Source: Bacillus fungorum (GTDB lineage Bacteria > Bacillota > Bacilli > Bacillales > Bacillaceae_G). From it: a stretch of 64,000 bases of DNA. The first letter of the stretch is position 1, and each line of letters starts with the position of its first letter. The notes beneath the pieces were generated by a model. It did no database searches. It worked only from the letters and a program-made list of their open reading frames with translations, and was not told where the DNA came from. A program made the translations under genes and the position numbers. Below, in pieces: positions 35,003 through 44,647 of this stretch. The stretch lies in NCBI RefSeq assembly GCF_002746455.1, contig NZ_NWUW01000015.1, positions 58,679-122,678 on the forward strand. The letters run 5' to 3'.

Positions 35003-35740
35003 TTAAAAAGTAATATGTTTCGGAATTTCCCCTTCAGGTACTTCTCCATCCATACTTAAGTAATAATGGCGAATGGGACGTAAATTTTCGTCTAATTCAT
35101 AAACGAGCGGAATACTCGTTGGAATATTTAATGAAACAACACCATCACTTGAAAGATTGTCTAAATATTTTACTAACGAGCGAATTGTGTTACCATGTGA
35201 TGAAATGATTACTTTGTTACCATTCTTTAAATTCGGCGCAATTTCTGAATGCCAATAATCAAGTACTCTTTTCTCCGTATCCACTAAACATTCTGTCAAT
35301 GGAAACTCACCTTTTTTCAGTGCTTTATATCTTGGGTCATTCACTTCATATCTAGGATCATCCTCAGTAAGAGCAGGTGGTCTTACATCAATACTTCTTC
35401 TCCAAATATGAACTTGCTCCTCACCATATTTTTGGGCAGTTTCATCTTTATTTAACCCTTGCAATGCACCATAATGTCTTTCATTTAGCTTCCAAGATTT
35501 ATGTACTGGCACCCAGGCAAGATCCATCTCATGAAGTACAATCCATAACGTCCGAATTGCTCGTTTTAATACAGATGTATAAGCTACATCAAAAGTATAT
35601 CCATTTTTCTTTAATATCGCTCCCGCTTCTCTCGCTTCACTTAATCCATTCTCTGATAAATCTACATCAGTCCATCCAGTAAAGCGATTTTCAAGATTCC
35701 ATAAACTTTGTCCGTGACGAATAAGTACAAGTTTTATCAT
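35003..35740 (-). CDS. gpmA: 2,3-bisphosphoglycerate-dependent phosphoglycerate mutase
   Basis: The 245-residue enzyme interconverts 3- and 2-phosphoglycerate in glycolysis. The phosphohistidine motif [18 protein letters not shown] is at residues 5-22, [11 protein letters not shown] carries the catalytic Glu, and [10 protein letters not shown] holds the second His. Length fits the dPGM (GpmA) type, which in Bacillus is usually secondary to the cofactor-independent enzyme. It is monocistronic, with a GAGGGG ribosome-binding site. A decamer TCTAGTAATG in its upstream region recurs in the marR-decarboxylase intergenic region. Confidence 0.95.
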   Translation of the reverse strand: MIKLVLIRHGQSLWNLENRFTGWTDVDLSENGLSEAREAGAILKKNGYTFDVAYTSVLKRAIRTLWIVLHEMDLAWVPVHKSWKLNERHYGALQGLNKDETAQKYGEEQVHIWRRSIDVRPPALTEDDPRYEVNDPRYKALKKGEFPLTECLVDTEKRVLDYWHSEIAPNLKNGNKVIISSHGNTIRSLVKYLDNLSSDGVVSLNIPTSIPLVYELDENLRPIRHYYLSMDGEVPEGEIPKHITF

Positions 35741-35912
35741 TATAATATAATTCCCCTCTCGGAAATGTGAATTTTATTGTTCCATTGCGTACACGTATAA
35801 AGTATCTAGTAATGTATCTTTTTATCCATTCACTCTATGATAGCTCCATAGTTGCCAAATGTATGGATAAAATTTGTTCTTTTTCAAACTATAAAAACAG
35901 ATATATTTCTTT

Positions 35913-36395
35913 TTATTTTTGATCGATTGCAACTTCCCGTTTCGATATCCAAGCATCAAAACCTGATCGGCTATTTGCCATTTCATTCATAACTTGATGC
36001 CAATTTTCTTCACACGATTCACCAAATTTTGAAAAAATGGTACCCATTTGTTTTCTTTGTACATCGCTCAGTTTTTTCTCTAAATCGGCACCTTTTTCTG
36101 TTAAAGATAACTGTTTCACACGGCGATCATGTGTAGCTTCATTACTCTCAATTAAGCCCTTTTCCACAAGTTGTCGTAATGGTCCGTGAAGAGCTTGTTT
36201 ACTTATTTCTAGCAGTGATAATAACTCATTTACACTTATCCCTGGAAAACGTGCGATAAAAAATAAAATTCGGTGATGTACTCGTTGAATGCCATATTCT
36301 TTTATAATTTCATCTGGCTTTTCAGTAAATGTTTTATATGCAAAGTAAAATAATGCTAATGCTTCATTCATCTGTTCTTCTTTATGCTGTGTCAT
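35913..36395 (-). CDS. MarR-family transcriptional regulator
   Basis: A 160-residue winged-helix regulator. The helix-turn-helix is SVNELLSLLEISKQALHGPL and the wing includes IESNEATHDRRVKQLSLT. Flanking helices form the dimer interface typical of MarR. It is divergent from the keto-acid decarboxylase gene, 115 bases away, and by the usual logic of MarR loci it probably represses that gene and itself. The ligand is unknown. Confidence 0.88.
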   Translation of the reverse strand: MTQHKEEQMNEALALFYFAYKTFTEKPDEIIKEYGIQRVHHRILFFIARFPGISVNELLSLLEISKQALHGPLRQLVEKGLIESNEATHDRRVKQLSLTEKGADLEKKLSDVQRKQMGTIFSKFGESCEENWHQVMNEMANSRSGFDAWISKREVAIDQK

Positions 36396-36428
36396 CTACT
36401 TTCCCCCTGTATGTAAATTATACCACAT

Positions 36429-36461
36429 TCTAGTAATGAATATTTTAATCCATACTCTAGA
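36429..36461. promoter_or_regulatory. Imperfect dyad, possible MarR operator
   Basis: TCTAGTAATG and CATACTCTAGA face each other in the marR-decarboxylase intergenic region with a one-base indel between arms. TCTAGTAATG also occurs at 35805-35814 before gpmA. Confidence 0.35.
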
Positions 36462-36510
36462 GCTGCTTTCGTTTATTACAAGAAAGCAAAATAATGAGGA
36501 GATGATTCAC

Positions 36511-38187
36511 TTGAAAACGCAATATACTGTAAGTACATATTTATTAGACCGACTAAGCGAATTAGGAATTGAGCATATTTTTGGTGTCCCTGGTGATTAT
36601 AATTTGGCTTTTTTAGATGACGTAGTAGCACATGAAAAGTTAGAGTGGGTTGGCAATTGTAATGAGTTAAATGCGGCATATGCTGCTGATGGATATGCTC
36701 GTATAAAAGGAATCGCCGCTCTTATTACCACTTTCGGTGTTGGAGAATTAAGCGCCATTAACGGTGTTGCTGGCTCATACGCAGAAAACGTACCTGTTGT
36801 AAAAATCACGGGGACACCACCAACAACAGTAATGGAGAATGGAGCACTCGTTCATCATACGTTAGGTGATGGAAAGTTCGATCATTTTTCCAATATGTAT
36901 AGAGAAATCACGGTGGCACAATCAAAATTAACACCTGAGCATGCCGCTGAAGAAATTGACCGTGTGTTACGTGCATGTTGGAGTGAAAAACGCCCTGTTC
37001 ATATTCAATTACCAATTGATGTGTATAATAAACCCATTAACAAACCTACGGAACCAATTTTACATAAACCAGTTTTAAGTAATAAAGATGCGCTGGATAA
37101 AATGCTTCTACATGCAACTTCAAAAATAAACAGTGCCAAAAAACCTGTTATTTTAGCTGATTTTGAAGTGGCACGTTTTCATGCGGAAGAATATTTGCAT
37201 CAATTCGTAGAAAAAACTGGGTTTCCTATCGCAACATTAAGTATGGGGAAAGGAATATTCCCTGAAAAACACCCTCAATTTATAGGAATTTATACTGGTG
37301 ATGTTAGTTCTTCATACTTACGAAAAAGAATTGATGAATCTGACTGTCTTATTAGTATTGGCGTGAAATTAACTGATACTATTACTGGTGGCTTCACACA
37401 AGGCTTTACGAAAGAGCAAGTAATAGAAATCCATCCCTATACTGTGAAAATTATAGATAAAAAATATGGACCTGTTGTAATGAAAGATGTTTTACAACAT
37501 TTAAGCGACTTAATTGAGCATCGTAATGAGGAAACTCTTAAAATTAAGCCGTTTATTTCAGAATCAGTTTCTATTACAGAAAAGTTTAATCAAAAAATGC
37601 AAATGGTTACGCAAAAACGTTTTTGGCAGCAAATGTACCATTTCTTACAAGAAAACGACGTCTTAATCGTAGAGCAAGGAACACCTTTCTTTGGTAGTGC
37701 CGTTATCCCATTACCTAATAACACTACATATGTAGCGCAACCATTATGGGGATCAATCGGTTATACATTACCTGCTCTACTTGGTACACAGCTTACTGAT
37801 TTATCACGCCGCAACATATTAATTATTGGTGATGGTTCTTTCCAATTAACTGTTCAAGAGTTATCGACTATACTACATCAAAATTTAAAACCAATTATAT
37901 TTTTAATTAATAACAACGGATATACTGTGAAACGTGCCATTCACGGTCAAAACGAACCGTATAATGACATACAACTGTGGGATTACACAAAACTAGCGAA
38001 CGTATTCGGAACAGAAGAAAAAAGCCAAACATTTAAAGTAGAAAACGAAACAGAGTTAGAAGAAGTCTTAACTAAAATAAGTATTGATAAGAATCAACTT
38101 ACCTTTGTTGAAGTTGTAATGAGCCAAGGAGATCAGCCTGAATTGTTAGCTAAACTTGGGAAGAGATTCAGCCAACAAAATTCTTAA
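36511..38187 (+). CDS. Thiamine-diphosphate-dependent alpha-keto acid decarboxylase (IpdC/KdcA family)
   Basis: This enzyme of about 558 residues converts 2-oxo acids such as branched-chain oxo acids or indolepyruvate to aldehydes. Motifs: the ThDP-activating Glu in GNCNELNAAYAADGYA, the catalytic His pair in LVHHTLGDG, and the ThDP-Mg motif from GDGSFQLT to NNNGYTV. I choose the TTG at 36511 because GGAG lies eight bases before it and the protein then begins KTQYTVSTYLLDRL, as in the family. An upstream ATG at 36436 would overlap regulatory DNA. It is divergent from and probably controlled by the MarR gene. Confidence 0.9.
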   Translation: MKTQYTVSTYLLDRLSELGIEHIFGVPGDYNLAFLDDVVAHEKLEWVGNCNELNAAYAADGYARIKGIAALITTFGVGELSAINGVAGSYAENVPVVKITGTPPTTVMENGALVHHTLGDGKFDHFSNMYREITVAQSKLTPEHAAEEIDRVLRACWSEKRPVHIQLPIDVYNKPINKPTEPILHKPVLSNKDALDKMLLHATSKINSAKKPVILADFEVARFHAEEYLHQFVEKTGFPIATLSMGKGIFPEKHPQFIGIYTGDVSSSYLRKRIDESDCLISIGVKLTDTITGGFTQGFTKEQVIEIHPYTVKIIDKKYGPVVMKDVLQHLSDLIEHRNEETLKIKPFISESVSITEKFNQKMQMVTQKRFWQQMYHFLQENDVLIVEQGTPFFGSAVIPLPNNTTYVAQPLWGSIGYTLPALLGTQLTDLSRRNILIIGDGSFQLTVQELSTILHQNLKPIIFLINNNGYTVKRAIHGQNEPYNDIQLWDYTKLANVFGTEEKSQTFKVENETELEEVLTKISIDKNQLTFVEVVMSQGDQPELLAKLGKRFSQQNS

Positions 38188-38228
38188 AAAGAAAAGCGTA
38201 ACTATAAATAGGTTACGCTTTTCTTTTT
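38186..38228. terminator. Convergent terminator
   Basis: Perfect 17-bp stem AAAAAGAAAAGCGTAAC / GTTACGCTTTTCTTTTT with a 9-nt loop, between the decarboxylase gene and the VOC gene. Confidence 0.85.
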
Positions 38229-38234
38229 TAATTT

Positions 38235-38642
38235 TTATTCAGCCAGAGTTAACTGCCAAGACACACCATACTTATCATTTAACCAACCAAATCTTTTACT
38301 AAACGGATAGGCACCTAAAGGCATCAGGATTGCTCCATCCTGCGCTAGTTTATGAAAGACAGTTTCAATTTCTTCTTCCGTATCACAAGTTACATAAAGA
38401 GACATAGCTGGCGTAAATGTAAAATTATGATTTACATAACTATCGATACACATAAACTCTTGGCCATTTAGCGTAAAAGTTGCATGAATTACAGAACCCT
38501 CTTTACCAGGTCCATTTTCATCGTAGCGAGAGATACTTACAATTTCTGATTGATCAAATAGCGACGTGTAAAAGTTCATCGCTTCCTCAGCTTTGCCTTC
38601 AAACATTAAAAACGTGGTCATTTTTTGATTTGTGTTACTCAT
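38235..38642 (-). CDS. VOC superfamily protein, PhnB-like
   Basis: A 135-residue protein of the glyoxalase/bleomycin-resistance (VOC) fold. The first beta-alpha unit TTFLMFEGKAEEAMNFYTSL and the end KRFGWLNDKYGVSWQL (the FGxxxDxxGxxW signature of PhnB-like proteins) are clear. The start at 38642 is chosen because AAGGGGCTG precedes it. The upstream in-frame ATG lacks a site. PhnB-like proteins have no settled enzymatic role. Monocistronic. Confidence 0.85.
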   Translation of the reverse strand: MSNTNQKMTTFLMFEGKAEEAMNFYTSLFDQSEIVSISRYDENGPGKEGSVIHATFTLNGQEFMCIDSYVNHNFTFTPAMSLYVTCDTEEEIETVFHKLAQDGAILMPLGAYPFSKRFGWLNDKYGVSWQLTLAE

Positions 38643-38760
38643 ATAGAGACAGCCCCTTGTTATGTATTTATGCAAAATATACATCGTTAACATAACCGAA
38701 CTTACATTCTTATAAATGTATTGTCTATAAAAACGATGAGTTTGTCAATTATCTACTTTC

Positions 38761-39441
38761 TTATTTCTTCTTAAATAATGCTGTCCAAAGAAATGATTCT
38801 CCAAACATAGTATTTGGTTGTTCAATTTGCTTCATTTTTCTAATTTCAATCACTTCAAACTCTTTAAATATCTCTCTTAATTTTTCTTCAGAGTATGCTA
38901 GACCACCTTGCAGACTCCATCCTCTATATACGTCCCCATCTGTTATTTCTGAGCCATTTCGTTCATCTAAATCGCCTACTGCAAAACATGTTAATCCAAA
39001 ATAACCTCCCGATTTTAATGATTTATCAATTAACTCTATATAATTCATTCTTCTATGTGGTGGAATGTGATGAAGACAACCTGAATCATACGCAAAATCA
39101 TATTCATTTTGACCCTCTAAATTAAAAATCGAATCACATATTCCTTTTGCTAACGCTCTCTCTTTCGCCCAATTAATGCCCTCTATAGATACATCTACTG
39201 CTGTAACATCAAATCCTTCATTCGCTAGATAAATTGCATTTCTACCCGGACCACATCCAAGTTCTAGTACTTTTCCTTTTGAAACCCGTTTTTTTTGTAT
39301 ATACGAAACTAGGTTCTCATCTGGAACGTTTTCAAAAAACGGAACATCTTTTTTTCTATTCATATAAAATTCATTCCAAAATGGTTCTGCCGGTCTTAAT
39401 AATGAATCAAGCATTTTAATAATATCTTCTTGAGTGTGCAA
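38761..39441 (-). CDS. Class I SAM-dependent methyltransferase
   Basis: The 226-residue protein has a Rossmann SAM-binding domain: motif I VLELGCGPGRNAIYLA, the acidic end of beta-2 VTAVDVS, and motif IV-like YDFAYDSGCLHHIPPHRR. The substrate is unknown. The start is odd. The only in-frame start is a TTG at 39441 without its own ribosome-binding site, while a perfect GGAGG about 16 bases upstream is correctly spaced for an ATG in another frame that encodes just 17 residues. Either translation is weak or the 5' end has suffered an indel. Confidence 0.85.
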   Translation of the reverse strand: MHTQEDIIKMLDSLLRPAEPFWNEFYMNRKKDVPFFENVPDENLVSYIQKKRVSKGKVLELGCGPGRNAIYLANEGFDVTAVDVSIEGINWAKERALAKGICDSIFNLEGQNEYDFAYDSGCLHHIPPHRRMNYIELIDKSLKSGGYFGLTCFAVGDLDERNGSEITDGDVYRGWSLQGGLAYSEEKLREIFKEFEVIEIRKMKQIEQPNTMFGESFLWTALFKKK

Positions 39442-39514
39442 TTTTTCATTTGTATCCCTCCAAAACTTAATAGTCAGAAAATTATTATATATCTTTTTGA
39501 ACTTTCAAATAAAG

Positions 39515-39545
39515 AAAAAACTCCTATATTCAATAGGAGTTTTTT
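39515..39545 (-). terminator. Terminator of the export operon
   Basis: Thirteen-bp stem AAAAAACTCCTAT / ATAGGAGTTTTTT directly after the ABC ATPase stop, with T-rich tail on the minus strand. Confidence 0.82.
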
Positions 39546-39547
39546 CT

Positions 39548-40318
39548 TTAAAATCCAAGTATAGCTAACCATTTTAACAACTTCTCTTCTCGCGCTTTTA
39601 GATCATCGTTCCTAAGCTTACCTAACTGTATTTCACTAACAATTTCTCCGTCCACCATAAAAAGAACTCTTTCTGTTTTCGCTGCTACCTTTACATCATG
39701 AGTCACTAACATAACTGTAGTCCCATCACGGTTAATATTTAATAATATTTGCATTACTTCTTCTGTTGATTTTAAATTTAGAGCACCAGTTGGCTCATCT
39801 GCAAAAATAATATTCGGATTATTGATGAGTGCTCTACATATAGAGACCCTTTGTAATTGCCCTCCAGATGCTTCAGTTATATAACGAGACGCTATATCAC
39901 TTATCCCCATTTTCCCCATTAGCTCCAGAGCACGTTTATTTACTATTTTCTTACTCTCACATTTCGCTAAATATGCTGACAAAATGATATTATCAAATAG
40001 ATTCAAGTTTCTAAGAAGGTTGCTCTGCTGAAAAATAAATCCTATTTCAGTAAGGCGCAATTTGGCTAACGCTTCTTCTTTCATACATGATATTTCTTTC
40101 CTATCAACTTTCACACTTCCCGATGACATTTGATCCATTCCACTAATAGTATACAGTAACGTCGATTTCCCAGAACCCGAAGGCCCCATGACCGATACAA
40201 ACTCTCCCTCATAAATCTCTAAATCTATATTTTTTAGCACATGATAAGTTGCATTTCCATCTATTGAATATTTTTTGTTTAATTGTTTAACTTCTAAAAT
40301 TTTGTTCAAGTTACACAC
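39548..40318 (-). CDS. ABC transporter ATP-binding protein (MacB/LolD type)
   Basis: This 256-residue ATPase has Walker A GPSGSGKST, the Q-loop in GFIFQQSN, the signature ASGGQLQR, Walker B NIIFADEPTGAL and the switch His in MLVTHD. It belongs to the MacB/FtsE-like class that works with FtsX-type permeases, and the permease gene ends two bases upstream. A GTG (40318) or TTG (40309) start is possible. Both have weak sites, suggesting translational coupling. It is the last gene of a TetR-controlled operon, probably for export of a peptide or antibiotic. Confidence 0.92.
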   Translation of the reverse strand: MCNLNKILEVKQLNKKYSIDGNATYHVLKNIDLEIYEGEFVSVMGPSGSGKSTLLYTISGMDQMSSGSVKVDRKEISCMKEEALAKLRLTEIGFIFQQSNLLRNLNLFDNIILSAYLAKCESKKIVNKRALELMGKMGISDIASRYITEASGGQLQRVSICRALINNPNIIFADEPTGALNLKSTEEVMQILLNINRDGTTVMLVTHDVKVAAKTERVLFMVDGEIVSEIQLGKLRNDDLKAREEKLLKWLAILGF

Positions 40319-40320
40319 CC

Positions 40321-42660
40321 CTACTCTCCATTTGGCTTTACATCGTTTGTTTGTTTCATAGTAAAACTACTGAAAAGTGTTGTTGCTGTCACAGATATAA
40401 ATAATATAGCTGGACATATTACATAAGAAACGATAGGATTCACGACAAACTTTATATGAGCTGCTCCCATAAATGAGCCCAACCAACTTACTAACATCTC
40501 ACCAAACGTAGCAGCTATAAATGTCCCTGTCACAATGCCTAATAATACAATGACAATAGAACGTGTTATATACTGTATACGAATATCTTTGCTAGAAAAA
40601 CCAATACTTTTCATTATTAATATTTGGGAGGAGTCTTTTGCGAATAACATTTTAAAAAACATTGCAGTAATTAAAACTGATATCAATATTGAAATCAAAA
40701 TTGCCACTTGAGTAACGAGTCTTAATTGTTTAATCGTCTCTCCTAAAGTTTGCGTTAAATAATCATCCGTATCTGTTATTTTTGCAGAATGAAAATTGTG
40801 TTTATATTCCTTCACTTTTTCTTGTAGATTCACAGTAGGCTTCAAATCTACATTTACTACATACCATAATATATTTTCATTATTATAAGAAAAACTCGCT
40901 TTAGCTGTTTTCCCGCCATTCGTTACATCTTGATACATACCACTAATAGTTAGTGCTTTTTCTTTCCCATCTACAAATAAAACGATTTTATCCCCTACAT
41001 TCTTTTTTAATTCATTTGCGTTCATATAAGAAAGAGCAATTTCATTTTCATTTTTTGGTGCCATACCTTGAATATAATCTAATGGAAATTTAGTGAAGTC
41101 TCCCATTTCTACATTTAAGTTTTCATGTGTACCATCAGCGTTTACCATTTTAAATGTGCTCGTAACAAACGCTGCATATTTTTCTACTTCCTGATCGTTT
41201 TGTACATACGATATAACATCCTTAAATCGTTGCTCTATATTTTCTGATTGCTGTAAATCTATCCGTATATCACTTTTTCCTGTCCCCATATAATTGACAA
41301 ACTGCGGTGACTGCATCGTGTACAAAAAGTTAACTGGTACTACAATCATGAATACCGCTATTACTAAAACAATGATTAATACTCGATATAACTTAAATCG
41401 TTTCACAATATCTTGTATACCAATGAATATATTTACATTTTTAATTTTAGTTTGATTGAGTAAAAATAATTTTCTAATCTTTCTTTTTCCTAGTTTATCT
41501 CTTGACTGTAAAGCGTCTATTGCCGTAATTCTCTTGAAATTCCGTAAAATGATTCGGCAGAAAAGGATAACAGCTAGAAATAACAAAGTTGTGACTATTA
41601 ATGGAACAAAATAGTGTAATATACTTTTACCTGCTGCCCCCATATAAAGAGCGATATTTGAGGTGAATATTTTTGTAACAAATAGTGAGAGAATATATCC
41701 ACATATACATCCGCCAGCTGAAATAACAACATATTTTGTTACATACAGTTTTTGAATATCTTTACTTGTAATGCCGATAGCTTTCATAACACTAATTTCC
41801 CGATAGTCTTCTTCTATCGAAGTAATGATCGTAAATCTAATACATAGCATTGCAATTAGCATTAATAATGTACTTATTATCATAAGCACTCCCGCTATTA
41901 TTCCATCAGTTAATGAATTAAGTGTTTTAAAAAGAGTATAAGTAATAGAGGGACCTTTTTGAGGTAAGTTCGATGACTGATATAAATTTTCAAATTCATT
42001 TATCTTATTTACATCTGTTAGCTGAAATTCAATAAGATATTCTCTTTCTCCAAAATTTCGTTTTAATCTTTCAAAGTCTTCATCGCTTATAACAAATCGC
42101 TTTGAACTAACAATTGATGGGTTCATTTGAACATCACGAACAAATGCCGAAATAGTAAATTCTAATTCATTATTATTTTTAACAACCCATATTTTATCTC
42201 CAATACGCAAATTATATTTTTGCATATAATAAATTGGTACACCTATTTCCCCTTTCCTAACATCAATCACTTCATTATTTAAATCTAATAAAAAGTCAAA
42301 CTTACTATTTTGTTTAACGAAGCTTATGTCCATTACACTATTATGTTCCGCTTGATTTTTCTTCTTTATAAAAATGTTAGATCCACCTATTTGAAGCATT
42401 TCAGCCGTTTGCTGTTTTTTTACAAAAGGTGTTCTCGCAACAAATGAATCAATTGACTTTTGATTTATTTCTCCGGCATGCATTTGTACGAAGTGCGGTG
42501 CGCTTGATACTTTAAACAATTGATCCATCGAGTTCAATAAATTTATAACATTACTTGAAGCACTAGCCATTAAAAGACTTGATAGCATGATAAACATAAA
42601 TAAAATAGAAATTATCATTTTATTTTGAGAGAAATCTCGTTTTAACATTCTCCTAATCAT
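40321..42660 (-). CDS. FtsX-like ABC permease
   Basis: The 779-residue membrane protein has the MacB/FtsX two-unit layout. There is an N-terminal helix (about 15-35), an extracellular domain, and three helices around 255-370. A second set follows: helix near 425-445, extracellular domain and three helices near 655-770. Cytoplasmic loops such as DYREISVMKAIGITSKDI are the FtsX coupling regions to the ATPase. It is flanked by the MFS gene (6 bases) and ATPase gene (2 bases), one operon. Two DUF214-type units in one chain resemble bacteriocin or macrolide exporters. The substrate is unknown. Confidence 0.9.
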   Translation of the reverse strand: MIRRMLKRDFSQNKMIISILFMFIMLSSLLMASASSNVINLLNSMDQLFKVSSAPHFVQMHAGEINQKSIDSFVARTPFVKKQQTAEMLQIGGSNIFIKKKNQAEHNSVMDISFVKQNSKFDFLLDLNNEVIDVRKGEIGVPIYYMQKYNLRIGDKIWVVKNNNELEFTISAFVRDVQMNPSIVSSKRFVISDEDFERLKRNFGEREYLIEFQLTDVNKINEFENLYQSSNLPQKGPSITYTLFKTLNSLTDGIIAGVLMIISTLLMLIAMLCIRFTIITSIEEDYREISVMKAIGITSKDIQKLYVTKYVVISAGGCICGYILSLFVTKIFTSNIALYMGAAGKSILHYFVPLIVTTLLFLAVILFCRIILRNFKRITAIDALQSRDKLGKRKIRKLFLLNQTKIKNVNIFIGIQDIVKRFKLYRVLIIVLVIAVFMIVVPVNFLYTMQSPQFVNYMGTGKSDIRIDLQQSENIEQRFKDVISYVQNDQEVEKYAAFVTSTFKMVNADGTHENLNVEMGDFTKFPLDYIQGMAPKNENEIALSYMNANELKKNVGDKIVLFVDGKEKALTISGMYQDVTNGGKTAKASFSYNNENILWYVVNVDLKPTVNLQEKVKEYKHNFHSAKITDTDDYLTQTLGETIKQLRLVTQVAILISILISVLITAMFFKMLFAKDSSQILIMKSIGFSSKDIRIQYITRSIVIVLLGIVTGTFIAATFGEMLVSWLGSFMGAAHIKFVVNPIVSYVICPAILFISVTATTLFSSFTMKQTNDVKPNGE

Positions 42661-42666
42661 ATTAAG

Positions 42667-43914
42667 CTAGTTCCCCTCATTCCATAATATTTTCTTCGTC
42701 ACTATCGATATTATTATCATTATGAAACTAATAGCTAATATAGGTAAATATATTTTCATACTGAATCCTTCAAACATAAAACCATAAACGATTTGCCCAA
42801 TTGGAGCCATACATTGAGATACCGCTGTTATAATTGCCATTACTTTTCCTAGATTTTCATTTGGTGTTTTCTTTTGGACTACAGTAATCACATAGATGGA
42901 TACAATCGTCATAATCATTGCAATTAGAATAGAAGAAAGTATAAAGAGGATAAATGGTGGGTAGTGTCCTAAATTAAGAATAAATGGTGTGACTGATAGC
43001 GCCACTGGTATTACTAATAGAGCTATAATAAGCATCCAATAATATAATGTTTTCATCTGTAACTTTTTAGCAAAGAAACCGATTGACAATGCACCTAATA
43101 TGGTTGCAAAATCAATTAACCCCATCCCAATTCCATACATCGTATCGTTACTCTGCATAGTTACTCGTAAAATAATAGGTCCTCCAACAACAAATAACGG
43201 TGTCAAAATTAAGTTTAGTAAAGCTGCAAGTAACATAGCCTTCAAAATAAATGGCTGTTTTAAAACATATATAAATCCTTCTTTCATATCCTTTACAATT
43301 GTCGGTATTATATGGCTTTCTTGTGCTCTTTTTATAAAAGGGATTTTAATAAACATTTCTAAAATCGCAGATAAAAAGAAAGCAAGACAACTTATTATTA
43401 CGAGCATTTTCAAACCAATTATGCCGTACAATATTCCTCCTAATACAGGAGCAACTATATTAGATAGTGCTTGCACACCATTTACGATACCGTTCGCTTG
43501 TTCTAACTTTTTCTCTGGGACTAATTGTGGAATACTTGCCATGACAACTGGTGAGTACATTGCACCAATGACTGCTAGTAAAAACATAATTGTTCCAATC
43601 AATAAAATAGATACAGATCCAGTAAATAACAAAACTATAAAGCTTATTACAATCGCAGCATTTATAAAATCAAAAATAACCATTAAATTACGACGATTGA
43701 AACGATCTGCTATAGCTCCGCCAAGAGGAGCTAGCAAAAACGGGATACTTGTTACCGCATATAGTCCTGCGAATATATCAGCACGCCCTGTTATATCTAG
43801 TACATATAATGACAAAGCAAAACGTAAAAGTGTTGAACCTAAAATAGTAATAATTTGCCCACTCACAATTAAATAAAAATCTTTCATCGAAGGTTTTATA
43901 CTAATAGACATCAT
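42667..43914 (-). CDS. MFS transporter, drug-efflux type
   Basis: About 415 residues and twelve predicted membrane helices. The conserved loop 2-3 motif LGGAIADRFNRRNLM (G-x-x-x-D-R-x-x-R-R) marks the major facilitator superfamily, enterobactin/macrolide-efflux-like (MefA-type) subgroup. I use the ATG at 43914 because AAGGAAGG is then eight bases away. It is the first gene of the MFS-permease-ATPase operon. A perfect palindromic TetR-type operator lies about 20 bases upstream. Confidence 0.9.
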   Translation of the reverse strand: MMSISIKPSMKDFYLIVSGQIITILGSTLLRFALSLYVLDITGRADIFAGLYAVTSIPFLLAPLGGAIADRFNRRNLMVIFDFINAAIVISFIVLLFTGSVSILLIGTIMFLLAVIGAMYSPVVMASIPQLVPEKKLEQANGIVNGVQALSNIVAPVLGGILYGIIGLKMLVIISCLAFFLSAILEMFIKIPFIKRAQESHIIPTIVKDMKEGFIYVLKQPFILKAMLLAALLNLILTPLFVVGGPIILRVTMQSNDTMYGIGMGLIDFATILGALSIGFFAKKLQMKTLYYWMLIIALLVIPVALSVTPFILNLGHYPPFILFILSSILIAMIMTIVSIYVITVVQKKTPNENLGKVMAIITAVSQCMAPIGQIVYGFMFEGFSMKIYLPILAISFIMIIISIVTKKILWNEGN

Positions 43915-43935
43915 GATCACAACCTTCCTTTAATT

Positions 43936-43954
43936 TAGACCGACTGTCGGTCTA
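43936..43954. promoter_or_regulatory. TetR-type operator 1
   Basis: Perfect palindrome TAGACCGACTGTCGGTCTA between tetR and the MFS gene. A near-copy lies before tetR at 44631. Confidence 0.78.
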
Positions 43955-43975
43955 TAATAAACAAACAGAAAAATA

Positions 43976-44611
43976 TTATTTCTGTTTCATTAAAACCTCC
44001 ATCATATAATCAAAGGATCCTTCTTTCGCTCCAACAGATACTTCCATCATTTTAATATACGCTTTCGCTCTCCTCATCATTTCTTCCGGTTTCCATTGGA
44101 ATAACCCATCATCAAAAATGACTTGCGCTGAGGATAGTAATAGTTCAATCGTTTCTTGTGGGTATGAAGTTGAAAATATCCCCTCTTCAATTCCTTGTTC
44201 TAAAACTTCTGTTAATACAGGAGATAAATGAATAATGGATTGTACTAAACTTTTTTGATGCATTTCTGCATTATTTGGTTGATGAAATTGCTCAATCATT
44301 TTATCTTTTACATCCCCTGATTTTGGCGATTGCTCCATCAATACCCGCAATAACTTTTCTAACACTGGGATATTGGGATTAGAGACGATTACTTTTGCTT
44401 TAGCAACATCTTCTTTAATAATCCTCATAATAATTTCATCCATTACTTCCTCTTTCGACTTAAAATAGTGGTAAAACGTCCCCTTTGCTATCCCTATCTC
44501 TTTTAAAATGTCATTTACTGTTGTTTTCGTATAACCTTTCGTAATAAATAAACGTTCAGCAGTTTCTAAAATTTCCTTTCGTCGCTCCTCATACTCCTTT
44601 ACAATGCGCAT
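43976..44611 (-). CDS. TetR-family transcriptional regulator
   Basis: This 211-residue repressor-type protein has the N-terminal TetR helix-turn-helix (AERLFITKGYTKTTVNDILK, then GIAKGTFYHYFKSKEEV) and a helical ligand-binding domain. It precedes the export operon in the same direction. Matching palindromes lie both before its own gene and between it and the MFS gene. This predicts autoregulation and repression of the transporters until a drug or signal binds. It resembles YxbF/FadR-like members only at the HTH. The ligand is unknown. Confidence 0.92.
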   Translation of the reverse strand: MRIVKEYEERRKEILETAERLFITKGYTKTTVNDILKEIGIAKGTFYHYFKSKEEVMDEIIMRIIKEDVAKAKVIVSNPNIPVLEKLLRVLMEQSPKSGDVKDKMIEQFHQPNNAEMHQKSLVQSIIHLSPVLTEVLEQGIEEGIFSTSYPQETIELLLSSAQVIFDDGLFQWKPEEMMRRAKAYIKMMEVSVGAKEGSFDYMMEVLMKQK

Positions 44612-44630
44612 TCACGTTCTCCTTCCCACC

Positions 44631-44647
44631 AGACCGACTGCCGGTCT
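44631..44647. promoter_or_regulatory. TetR-type operator 2
   Basis: AGACCGACTGCCGGTCT, one mismatch from a perfect palindrome and nearly identical to operator 1. It lies 20 bases upstream of the tetR start. Confidence 0.75.

Noticed and set aside
43100..43876. Long plus-strand open frame of 258 codons
   Set aside because: It is the complement of the MFS transporter gene, has repetitive hydrophobic/Lys-Ile composition of an antisense frame and no ribosome-binding site.
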